Assembly (NCBI GenBank): GCA_947259645.1
Contig: CAMYND010000037.1
Coordinates: 1 to 43,154 of the forward strand
DNA from: Thermodesulfovibrionia bacterium
Lineage (GTDB): Bacteria; Nitrospirota; Thermodesulfovibrionia; UBA6902
Reading direction: 5' to 3'
Length of the DNA stretch: 43,154 nucleotides
Under the pieces are notes generated by a model. The model had not been told where the DNA came from. It ran no database searches and worked only from the letters and a program-made list of their open reading frames with translations. Within the stretch, counting starts at the first letter, position 1; each line of letters begins with the position of its first letter. Made by a program: the position numbers and the translations under genes. This document shows, piece by piece, positions 25,482-33,510 of this stretch.

Positions 25482-26824
25482 ATGAATCTCTACGCAGTTA
25501 TCTTAGCCGCAGGCCTTGGAAAGAGGATGAAGTCTGACACCCCGAAAGTCCTCCATGAGGTTTTGGGCAGGCCCATGCTTCAGCATGTGATTGATGCTGT
25601 TAAGCAGTTGAAACCGGTGAAATCAGTTGTAGTAATCGGAAACGGCGCGGAGCAGGTGAAGGAAAAGATCGGAGGAGAGGGGCTCTCTTTTGTTTTGCAG
25701 AAGAAACTGCTCGGGACCGGTGACGCTGTTGCAGCTGCCAGGGATCAATTGAAAACAGGCACGGCCCTGATTCTCAACGGGGACGGCCCTTTAATTACAA
25801 CACAGACCCTCAAGACATTTCTTTCCAGGCATAAACGGAATAAAAACACGCTGTCCTTTCTCTCCTTTACCGATGACTCGCTGTCAGGGTATGGGAGGGT
25901 TTTTCGTGATGCCTCCGGACGGGTGACTGAGATCGTTGAAGACAAACATGCCAGCGACAAGGAAAAAAGAACATTTAATGAACTGAACGGCGGGGTCTAT
26001 TTAATTGAGACGAAAGCCCTCCGGCACCTTGCGGACATAAAGAGAAACAGCGCATCAGGAGAGTACTACCTGACGGACCTTGTAGGAATTCTCTCAAGGT
26101 CAGGCAGCCGGGTTGACGCATATAACTGTCCGCCGGAAGACATCAGGGGAGTCAACAGCAGGCAGGAGCTTTTTGAGGTTTCCGATATTCTGAGAAAACG
26201 TATCATCTGGGGATGGATGGACAGGGGGGTTACCTTTATCAATCCCCACACAACGGTTGTACACACAACAGCTTCGATAGGAAAAGATACAATTCTATAT
26301 CCGAATACCATTGTGGAAGGCACAACGTCTATTGGCAGAAACTGCGTCATACATGCCGGCGCCAGAATAGCTGACAGTTTCCTTGGCAACGAGGTGACAG
26401 TAAAGGACAGTACACTCATTGAGAAAAGCAGGATTGGCAAAGGAACATCAGTGGGCCCCTTTGCCCATTTGCGACCAGAGAGCATTATCGGGAAAAATGC
26501 CAAGATAGGAAACTTTGTTGAGATAAAGAAATCAAATCTGGGTGATGGCACAAAGGCATCGCACCTGTCCTATCTCGGAGACGCGCAGGTGGGAAGTTTC
26601 GAACAGATATTGAGCCAGGGGTATTCATCGGCAGTGATACTCAGCTCGTAGCGCCTGTAACTATTGGGAAAGGCGCCTATGTAGCCGCAGGGGCTACGGT
26701 TACAGAAAGCGTTCCTTCGGGGGCACTCGCCATAAGCCGGTCCAGGCAGATAAACATTGAAGGGTGGGTTGAAACGCAGCGATCATCAGAGGGGAAAAAC
26801 AAAAAAAAGAAAAAGGGGAAATAG
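25482..26824 (+). pseudogene. glmU: glmU with internal deletion and frameshift (N-acetyltransferase domain broken)
   Basis: GlmU normally makes UDP-GlcNAc: its C-terminal domain acetylates GlcN-1-P and its N-terminal domain adds UMP. The uridylyltransferase half is intact (LAAGLGKRMKSDTPKVLH, LNGDGPLI, EIVEDKHAS, LNGGVYLI), and the left-handed helix begins normally through His361 in [13 protein letters not shown]. After Gly371 (about 26594) the conserved NIGAGTITCNYDG block is missing and the frame shifts, ending at a stop at 26651. The proper C-terminus, [17 protein letters not shown] to a lysine-rich end, continues in another frame from 26594 to the stop at 26822-26824. Frame arithmetic requires a loss of 3n+1 nt; family comparison suggests about 55. 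Assembly error is a real alternative. Confidence 0.85.
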
Positions 26825-26864
26825 CCGGAGTTCCAGACGGTAATTTACGGCTTACATCTTAACT

Positions 26865-28616
26865 ATGTGCGGAATTATTGGATATATAGGCAGGAAAAAC
26901 GCTATCCCGATACTCATTAACGGACTGAAACGACTTGAGTACAGGGGGTATGACTCTGCAGGCATATCTTTTCTCAGAGACGGGGAAATCAATGTGCGGC
27001 GTTGCGCGGGCAAGATCAGGAAACTGGAAACTTCTATCAAAGGTGAAAAACTGAAAAGTATTGTGGGCGTTGGCCATACCAGGTGGGCAACGCATGGAAG
27101 GCCCTCTGAAGAGAATGCCCACCCCCACAGAGCCGGTGATATTGTTGTAGTTCACAACGGAATCATAGAAAATTACTTTGAGCTTCGGGAAGAGTTAATG
27201 CGGAAGGGACATGTATTTACCTCTGAGACTGATACAGAAGTCATCTGCCACCTTATCCTGAGCTTTTCAGATAACGGCAGAACCCTTGAAGAGGCAACAA
27301 AGAAAGCGCTGCAGTGTGTTGAAGGCGCCTATGCAATCGGAGTTATAAGCGAGGCTGATATCCCGGCATTTCTCAAGTACACGAGAGATGTGATTATTCT
27401 GGAAAACGACGAGATGGCAACAATGACCCATGACGGGGTTTCTATTTGCAATATCACAAATAACAGGACTGTTCACAGGAAACCCATGAAAATCACATGG
27501 AGCCCCACAATGGCGGAAAAGGGCGGGTACAAACATTTTATGCTCAAGGAAATTTATGAGCAGCCCCGCGCGATTGCGGACACGATCAGAGGCAGGTTTT
27601 CTCTGGAAAAAGCGAAAGTGAACCTTGAAGAGTTTTCCCTGAAAGAACAGCAGCTGAAAAACCTGAAAAAGATTTTTCTTGTTGCCTGCGGAACGTCCTG
27701 GCATGCGGCGCTTATAGGCAAATATATGATTGAGGACATGGCCCAGATACCGTGCGAAGTTGATATCGCGTCTGAATTCAGGTACAGAAAGCCCATAATT
27801 CCACGAGGCAGTCTCATGATCGTGATTACACAGTCAGGAGAGACTGCCGACACACTTGCTGCCCAGAAAGAAGCGAAGCGCCTTGGCGCAAAGGTGATGA
27901 CAATCTGTAATGTGGTGGGCAGTACATCAGCACGGGAGGCTGACAGTGTTTTTTACACTCATTCGGGCCCTGAGATAGGTGTTGCCTCAACGAAAGCCTT
28001 TACTACCCAGCTGACAGCGCTCTATCTTTTTTCCATTGCCGTTGCCAAAGCACGGGGAAAACTGAGGCCCAAAGAGATAAAATCACTTTTTCATGAACTG
28101 CTGCAACTGCCGGAAAAGGTTGAAAAGACTTTACAGTGCAATGACGCGGTCTTGAAAATTGCGAGGAAATTTAAAAATGTGAGAGACTTTCTCTATCTTG
28201 GCAGGGGGATCAACTACCCGATCGCACTTGAAGGAGCATTAAAGCTCAAAGAGATTTCATACATCCATGCAGAAGGGTACCCGGCCGGCGAGATGAAGCA
28301 CGGCCCTATAGCCCTCATTGACGATAAAATGCCTGTAGTTGCCCTTGCTCCGGATGATAATGTCCTGGAAAAGATATTATCGAACATGGAAGAGGTGAAA
28401 AGCCGCGGCGGCAAGGTCATTGCGATAGCCACGGAAAGCAACAAAAAGGTAGGCACACGGGCATCAGATGTGGTCCTGGTACCAGAGACCAACAGCTACC
28501 TGTCGCCAATTATCTTTTCCATACCCCTTCACCTGCTTGCCTATCATATGGCTGTCCTCAGAAAATGTAATGTTGACCAGCCGAGAAATCTGGCAAAAAG
28601 TGTTACCGTCGAGTAA
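26865..28616 (+). CDS. glmS: Glutamine-fructose-6-phosphate aminotransferase, with an internal in-frame deletion
   Basis: Makes glucosamine-6-phosphate from fructose-6-phosphate and glutamine. The glutaminase domain starts MCGIIGYIG (nucleophile Cys2 before Met removal) and keeps RWATHG (Arg73, Trp74), HNGIIEN (Asn98, Gly99) and Asp123. The two SIS isomerase domains and the C-terminus DQPRNLAKSVTVE are complete. Between Glu163 and Ala164 (near 27353) about 26 residues are absent: family members have a strand-rich block with SPLVxGLG here before SDIPAFL. The 583-residue length, against about 609, agrees. The deletion is in frame. Loss of core strands may abolish glutamine hydrolysis while leaving ammonia-dependent or isomerase function; this is inference. 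Confidence 0.92.
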   Translation: MCGIIGYIGRKNAIPILINGLKRLEYRGYDSAGISFLRDGEINVRRCAGKIRKLETSIKGEKLKSIVGVGHTRWATHGRPSEENAHPHRAGDIVVVHNGIIENYFELREELMRKGHVFTSETDTEVICHLILSFSDNGRTLEEATKKALQCVEGAYAIGVISEADIPAFLKYTRDVIILENDEMATMTHDGVSICNITNNRTVHRKPMKITWSPTMAEKGGYKHFMLKEIYEQPRAIADTIRGRFSLEKAKVNLEEFSLKEQQLKNLKKIFLVACGTSWHAALIGKYMIEDMAQIPCEVDIASEFRYRKPIIPRGSLMIVITQSGETADTLAAQKEAKRLGAKVMTICNVVGSTSAREADSVFYTHSGPEIGVASTKAFTTQLTALYLFSIAVAKARGKLRPKEIKSLFHELLQLPEKVEKTLQCNDAVLKIARKFKNVRDFLYLGRGINYPIALEGALKLKEISYIHAEGYPAGEMKHGPIALIDDKMPVVALAPDDNVLEKILSNMEEVKSRGGKVIAIATESNKKVGTRASDVVLVPETNSYLSPIIFSIPLHLLAYHMAVLRKCNVDQPRNLAKSVTVE

Positions 28617-28685
28617 CTCGTATAAATTTTAGCAATCCTAACATAAGATGCCTTACCATGATCACACTTTTACCATGAATTCTGA

Positions 28686-28691
28686 TATAAT
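28686..28691 (+). promoter_or_regulatory. Possible -10 box upstream of the helicase gene
   Basis: A perfect TATAAT lies 74 nt before the helicase start in a 149-nt AT-rich gap; no convincing -35 is present. Confidence 0.3.
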
Positions 28692-28765
28692 ATGGATCTG
28701 AGTAACATTATCTATTCCGCAGTTAGTTTATCTTTGATTATACAAATCCCACATAAGGGGGAGGA

Positions 28766-30877
28766 ATGACGAAAAAGTCACTAGTAAACGGGCTCAATTC
28801 CGAGCAGAAAGACGCGGTTCTTCATACTGATGGCCCTCTGCTTGTTCTCGCAGGTGCCGGCAGCGGCAAAACAAAAGTCCTTACGCACAGGTTTGCCTAT
28901 CTGACCTCTGCCGGTAAAGTTCCGGCGTCGTCAATTCTCTCCATGACCTTTACCAACAAGGCAGCGAATGAAATGAGGAGCAGAATCGAAGCGCTCACGA
29001 AGAAGAGCTCCAAAGGGTTATGGGTCGGCACGTTCCACTCACTTGCAGCAAGAATTCTCAGAAACGAAATCGAGCACCTTGGATATAACAGTGATTTTTG
29101 CATTTATGATGCCAGTGACTCAGGAAATCTCGTTCGGTCAATATTGAAGGAGTTTAAGATACACGAGGCGCTGTATAAGGGCATATCATCCAAGATTTCT
29201 TCGCTGAAAGCTTCCCTTGTGGGACCTGAAGACCTCCTTGCAAATGAAGACAGCTACGGCTTTGACGAAAAATTCGCGCGGGTCTATGTGAGATACCAGA
29301 GCGAGCTGAAAAAGAACAATGCCCTGGATTTTGATGACCTCATAATGCATACGGTGAAATTATACGAGAAGCACGCGAACGTACTGAAAAAGTACCAGAA
29401 GGACTTTTCGCACATTATGATTGATGAATTTCAGGATACCAATGCGTCACAGTATACGTTGACCAAACTTCTGGCGGGCAAGAAGAAAAATCTCTGTATC
29501 GTCGGAGACGATGATCAGAGCATTTATAAATTCAGGGGCGCTGAGATCAGTAACATCAGGAACTTTAAGAAGGACTTTAAAAAAACTAAAGTCATCAGAT
29601 TGGAACAGAATTACCGGTCGACCCAGAACATCCTTGATATTGCAGACAGTGTCATCTCTCTCAGCCCGGAAAGAATGCCAAAAAAACTCTGGACTGACAG
29701 AGGCAAGGGCGAAAAAATCTGTTACTGCACTACGATTAATGAAAAAGAAGAGGCACGCTTCATAGCCCAGTCAATAAAGGAGCTCTACCTCAAGGGAAAA
29801 TATTCGTACAAAGACATTGCCGTTCTGTTCAGGGTCAATCAGCAATCAAGAGTACTTGAAGAGGCAATGAGGGAGGTTGGCCAGCCATATCGGATACTGG
29901 GTGGTATCAGTTTTTATCAGAGAAAAGAGGTTAAGGACATTATTTCCTACCTGAAAGTTATTGCCAATCCTGACGATTCAGTAAGCCTTAAACGGATAGT
30001 CAACTGTCCTCCAAGGCAGATAGGTACAACCACTGTTGTCAGGATAGAAAACGAAGCAAGAAAAAGGGAAGAAAGCCTTTACAAAACAATGAAGCATATT
30101 GTCAAGAGCAGCGGATACACAAATTCTTTAAAAGAGAAGATCAGCGGATTCGTAACCCTTGCGGAGGAGTTCATAGAAAACAGAGATATGAATTTGCCGG
30201 GGCTCATTGAGATGATATTTGAAAAAACTGGATACATGAGTTGGGTTGAAGAAGGAAAGATTGAGAATCTCAAGGAACTTGTCGCCGGGGCGGAAGGCCA
30301 CGATCTGAAGAGCTTTCTTGATACAGCATCGCTTTTCAGCGGCCTTGATGAAGAACATAAGGAAGATGCTGTTTCCCTTATGACTCTGCACAGTGCCAAA
30401 GGACTTGAGTTTCCGGTAGTTTTTATTGCCGGAATTGAAGACGGGCTGGTTCCTCACTTTCATGCGGTAAAAGACCCGGACGAGCTTGATGAAGAGCGGA
30501 GGCTCTTTTATGTGGGCATTACCCGGGCCCAGGATATGCTGGTTTTATCTGCTGCGAAGAAGAGGAGACTGTACACGAGTATGCAGGACCAGCAGCCTTC
30601 ACGGTTTCTGGCGGACATTCCCTCCGGCTGTTATAAGTGTATTGAAAAAAGACCCCGGGGAGATGCTGCTGTCAGCGCTGCAGCGGTAAAAGTTCCGATT
30701 CATCTGCTGAACAGGTCCCCCTTTTCAGCAGGTGCGCGCGTCAAGCATCCAAAGTGGGGTGTCGGTGTTGTGAGGGACACATACGGCGAAACTGATGATG
30801 TAAAGGTCATGGTTAACTTCCCTTCTGTTGGCATGAAGAGACTCTCACTGAAGTTTGCCAATCTTGAGAAAATCTGA
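28766..30877 (+). CDS. pcrA: UvrD/PcrA/Rep-family superfamily 1A DNA helicase
   Basis: ATP-dependent 3'-5' helicase for repair and replication-fork maintenance. 703 residues. Walker A GAGSGKT lies at 30-36, motif Ia MTFTNKAANEM at ~60-70, Walker B IDEFQD at 219-224, motif III VGDDDQSIYKFRGA, motif IV RLEQNYRSTQNIL, motif V LMTLHSAKGLEFPVVFI and motif VI ERRLFYVGITRAQDMLVLS. The C-terminal ARVKHPKWGVGVV segment is the Tudor-like RNA-polymerase-interacting domain of PcrA. GGGGGAGG immediately precedes the ATG. The stop overlaps the gatC start (TGATG). Confidence 0.93.
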   Translation: MTKKSLVNGLNSEQKDAVLHTDGPLLVLAGAGSGKTKVLTHRFAYLTSAGKVPASSILSMTFTNKAANEMRSRIEALTKKSSKGLWVGTFHSLAARILRNEIEHLGYNSDFCIYDASDSGNLVRSILKEFKIHEALYKGISSKISSLKASLVGPEDLLANEDSYGFDEKFARVYVRYQSELKKNNALDFDDLIMHTVKLYEKHANVLKKYQKDFSHIMIDEFQDTNASQYTLTKLLAGKKKNLCIVGDDDQSIYKFRGAEISNIRNFKKDFKKTKVIRLEQNYRSTQNILDIADSVISLSPERMPKKLWTDRGKGEKICYCTTINEKEEARFIAQSIKELYLKGKYSYKDIAVLFRVNQQSRVLEEAMREVGQPYRILGGISFYQRKEVKDIISYLKVIANPDDSVSLKRIVNCPPRQIGTTTVVRIENEARKREESLYKTMKHIVKSSGYTNSLKEKISGFVTLAEEFIENRDMNLPGLIEMIFEKTGYMSWVEEGKIENLKELVAGAEGHDLKSFLDTASLFSGLDEEHKEDAVSLMTLHSAKGLEFPVVFIAGIEDGLVPHFHAVKDPDELDEERRLFYVGITRAQDMLVLSAAKKRRLYTSMQDQQPSRFLADIPSGCYKCIEKRPRGDAAVSAAAVKVPIHLLNRSPFSAGARVKHPKWGVGVVRDTYGETDDVKVMVNFPSVGMKRLSLKFANLEKI

Positions 30878-31149
30878 TGGACATAGAACATCTGGCAATG
30901 CTTGCAAAGCTCAACCTGAGCGATGAGGAAAAAGCACTTTTTGCAAAACAGGTCGGCAGCGTGATTGATTATATCGGCAAGTTAAATGAACTCGATACAT
31001 CACAGGTAGAACCGACAGCCCATGTCCTGCCAATTAAGAATGTATTTCGGGAAGACAACATACAGGATTCCCTCCCCCGAGACAAAGCCATGCACAACGC
31101 TCCGCGGAAAGATGAAAACTATTATAGAGTTCCAAAGGTAATTGAGTAA
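30877..31149 (+). CDS. gatC: Asp-tRNA(Asn)/Glu-tRNA(Gln) amidotransferase subunit C
   Basis: Small stabilising subunit of the GatCAB amidotransferase, which converts misacylated Glu-tRNA(Gln) or Asp-tRNA(Asn). 90 residues with the family elements HLAMLAKLNLSDEEK, QVGSVIDYIGKLNELDTSQVEPTAHVLP, NVFREDN and a C-terminal YYRVPKVIE. The ATG overlaps the helicase stop by 1 nt. The usual partner gatA does not follow, so gatA and gatB must be elsewhere. Confidence 0.93.
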   Translation: MDIEHLAMLAKLNLSDEEKALFAKQVGSVIDYIGKLNELDTSQVEPTAHVLPIKNVFREDNIQDSLPRDKAMHNAPRKDENYYRVPKVIE

Positions 31150-31369
31150 CGCAATGAACGTCAGGGTTCAAGAGTCAGGCAGCGCGGTCAGCAGTTCCCT
31201 GTAATAATTGCCAAAACTTTTTTTGCGGATTTATCCTGATAATCAGCTATTTATATTATGAGCTCTCTGTGAATGGTTCTGAAAGCCAGACTTGAATACT
31301 TTCGTTTTATCTGTTATGTTGAAAACGAGAGAGTACGGGCCGGATATATTGGCCTGAAATGGAGAAAGA

Positions 31370-31720
31370 ATGTTAAGAAGCATGTTGAGAGCAAAAATTC
31401 ATCAGGCTACGGTCACTGATGCGAATATTTCCTATGAGGGAAGTCTTACCGTTGATCAGGACCTGCTTGATGCCACCGGAATGATACCCTTTGAGCAGGT
31501 GCGGGTGAGCAACCTGAATAATGGTGAGCGGTTTGAAACCTACATTATCCCCGGAGAACGGGGCTCCGGTGTTATCTGTCTCAACGGAGCAGCCGCGAGA
31601 AAAGGGGTAAAAGGCGATGTCATAATAATATTTTCCTATGCCTACTGTACTGAAGATGAAATTGATTCCCTCACTCCAAAGATTATCAGACTTGACGGAA
31701 ACAACAAAATAATCAAGTAG
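31370..31720 (+). CDS. panD: Aspartate 1-decarboxylase precursor
   Basis: Makes beta-alanine for pantothenate synthesis. It is a pyruvoyl enzyme processed by self-cleavage between Gly24 and Ser25, seen here in ISYEGSLTVD. Other hallmarks are the catalytic Lys9 near the start (MLRSMLRAKIH), Arg/Tyr residues in FETYIIPGERGSG and the NGAAARKG loop. 116 residues is normal. GGAG five nt before the ATG supports the start. It follows a 220-nt gap with no other gene evident, and is not linked here to panB or panC. Confidence 0.95.
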   Translation: MLRSMLRAKIHQATVTDANISYEGSLTVDQDLLDATGMIPFEQVRVSNLNNGERFETYIIPGERGSGVICLNGAAARKGVKGDVIIIFSYAYCTEDEIDSLTPKIIRLDGNNKIIK

Positions 31721-31785
31721 TACGCCGTTGGAACCAGCCTGGTTTATTTCCCCCTGTCATTGCTTCATTGATACTGCAATCTTGC

Positions 31786-31791
31786 TATAAT
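31786..31791 (+). promoter_or_regulatory. Possible -10 box upstream of yqeY
   Basis: TATAAT lies 106 nt before the yqeY ATG in a 177-nt gap; the nearest TTGATA is too close (12 nt) for a normal -35. Confidence 0.25.
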
Positions 31792-31897
31792 AAATTATGA
31801 ATAGGTATAGTACTCTGACTCATCTGTGAAGCAAAATAAATTAATCGCTGCAGGAGAAAAGCTTGCAAAGCAATACGGGAACTGAGGGAGGTAGAGT

Positions 31898-32344
31898 ATG
31901 TCATTAGGAGAAAGAATCTCTGAGGACCTGATGGCGGCATTAAAAGCCGGGGAGAAAGAAAAACTCTCTCTGCTCAGAATAGTCAAGTCAGCAATAAAAA
32001 ACAAGGAAATTGAAAAAGGCAGCGCCCTTGATGATTCCGAGGTTGAGGGTATTCTCAGGACATTTGTGAAACGTGCCGGAGAGGCAATAGAGCAGTATGA
32101 ACAGGCCGGACGGATCGAACTTGCTGAAAAGGAAAGCATGGAACGTACCATTGCCCAGAGCTACCTCCCGGCTGAGCTTGATGAAGATGGCATACGCTCA
32201 ATAATCAGGGAAGTCATTGTGGAAACAGGCGCAGCAGGTCAAAAAGATATGGGCAGAGTCATGAAGGCTGTCATGGTGAAGGCCAAAGGTCAGGTAAACG
32301 GGAAAAAGGCAAACAGTTTAGTGAAGGAAATGCTGGAGGCATAG
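31898..32344 (+). CDS. yqeY: GatB/YqeY domain protein
   Basis: 148 residues matching the GatB/YqeY family, a tRNA-binding domain related to the C-terminus of GatB. Family features: LSLLRIVKSAIKNKEIEKG, VEGILRTFVKRAGEAIEQYEQAGR, a SYLPAELDED segment, and a C-terminal GKKANSLVKEML. GGGAGG 6 nt before the ATG is a strong ribosome-binding site. Its stop abuts the next GTG start with no gap. Confidence 0.92.
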   Translation: MSLGERISEDLMAALKAGEKEKLSLLRIVKSAIKNKEIEKGSALDDSEVEGILRTFVKRAGEAIEQYEQAGRIELAEKESMERTIAQSYLPAELDEDGIRSIIREVIVETGAAGQKDMGRVMKAVMVKAKGQVNGKKANSLVKEMLEA

Positions 32345-33307
32345 GTGAAATTAAAGCAGCTGTATGATCTTGTTGTTGCGCGGGGAATAGAGGCAGACCC
32401 TCGTGGAAGAAAAGAAGTGGGAAAGGTCCTCGACAGGAAAAATAAGCAGTTCAAGGACATGAAAAAAGAGGAGAGGGAATTTATTGACCCGGAAAACCTC
32501 ATCAATCCCTACACTGATACACGAATTCTCCATGGCACAGGAAAAGAGGAGATAAAGACCGTTCTTGTAGGCATTGATATGGAATTGGGTGAGATACTTA
32601 TTGCTGACAGGTTGTCTGAAAAAGGACAGAAGATTGATCTTGTTATCGGCCATCATCCTGAAGGAAAAGCCCTTGCAAATTTTTATGAAGTGATGAACAT
32701 GCAGTCAGATATATTGAGGAAATTTGGTGTGCCTGTCAACATTGCCGAGAGCCTGCTGGAGGGAAGGATCAGGGAAGTGGAAAGAGGAATCTCACCTATC
32801 AACCATAGAAGGGCTTCTGATGCGGCGAGACTCCTCAATGTTCCTTTCATGTGCGTTCATACGCCCGCAGATAACATGGTCACCCGTTTTCTGCAGACAA
32901 TGCTCGATAGAAAGAAGCCTGATACCCTTGGGGATGTGATGAAGATTCTGAGAAATATTCCGGAGTACCATGATGCTGCAATGAACAATGCAGGCCCCCG
33001 GATCCTGCTCGGCAGTCCACAGAGGAGCGCCGGAAGAATATTTGTTGAGATGACCGGAGGGACCGGTGGGGCAAAGGAGATATTTCAAAGTCTGGCCAGC
33101 TCAGGAGTAAACACGATAGTCGGGATGCATCTCGGAGAGGAGCACAGAAAAGAGGCGGAAAAATACCATATCAATGTTGTCATTGCCGGACATATATCAA
33201 GTGACAACATCGGCATGAACCTGATTCTTGATGAGGTATTAAAAAAGGGGAAATTAAAGATTATCCCATGCTCCGGGTTCTGGAGATACAGCAGGATTAA
33301 AAAATAG
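32345..33307 (+). CDS. NIF3 (NGG1p-interacting factor 3) family protein
   Basis: 320-residue member of the NIF3 superfamily, which binds two metal ions. The expected metal-binding signatures are seen: VIGHHPEG near residue 100, the GMHLGEEH segment near 260 and VIAGHISSDN near 280. The N-terminal ~60 residues (RKEVGKVLDRKNKQFKDM) are specific to a longer bacterial subgroup; I recognise such long forms but cannot name a reaction. The start is GTG, directly abutting the yqeY stop. Related proteins are proposed to be GTP cyclohydrolase-like, but this is unproven. Confidence 0.85.
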   Translation: MKLKQLYDLVVARGIEADPRGRKEVGKVLDRKNKQFKDMKKEEREFIDPENLINPYTDTRILHGTGKEEIKTVLVGIDMELGEILIADRLSEKGQKIDLVIGHHPEGKALANFYEVMNMQSDILRKFGVPVNIAESLLEGRIREVERGISPINHRRASDAARLLNVPFMCVHTPADNMVTRFLQTMLDRKKPDTLGDVMKILRNIPEYHDAAMNNAGPRILLGSPQRSAGRIFVEMTGGTGGAKEIFQSLASSGVNTIVGMHLGEEHRKEAEKYHINVVIAGHISSDNIGMNLILDEVLKKGKLKIIPCSGFWRYSRIKK

Positions 33308-33326
33308 AAACCCGTTGCAAGCTGAT

Positions 33327-33428
33327 GGTTAAACACAGAGACACGGAAAAAAAATAAAAGACTTAATTAATAAAAAACTACTTTTTTGAAAATTCTTTAT
33401 CCTCTGTGTCTCTGTGCCTCCGTGTTAA
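33327..33428. repeat. Inverted repeat element (imperfect, AT-rich loop)
   Basis: In the 203-nt gap before dnaG, the left arm (33327-33346, AAACACAGAGACACGG core) and right arm (33401-33428) are imperfect reverse complements built on CACAGAGACACAG-type units, separated by an AT-rich ~54-nt centre. Such ACAGAGGCACAGAG units are known as dispersed repeats in several bacterial genomes; copy number cannot be counted here. Confidence 0.6.
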
Positions 33429-33510
33429 AAAAAATGATGTTTTAGTTGTAGTCTAAAGCCCGCTGAAGAGTTCTTTATAATTCCCTCCAATATCCTGTAT
33501 CATTTAAATC

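Noticed and set aside
26825-26864. Possible glmS ribozyme
   Set aside because: Only 40 nt separate the glmU remnant from glmS, too short for a glmS ribozyme, and no matching pattern is seen.
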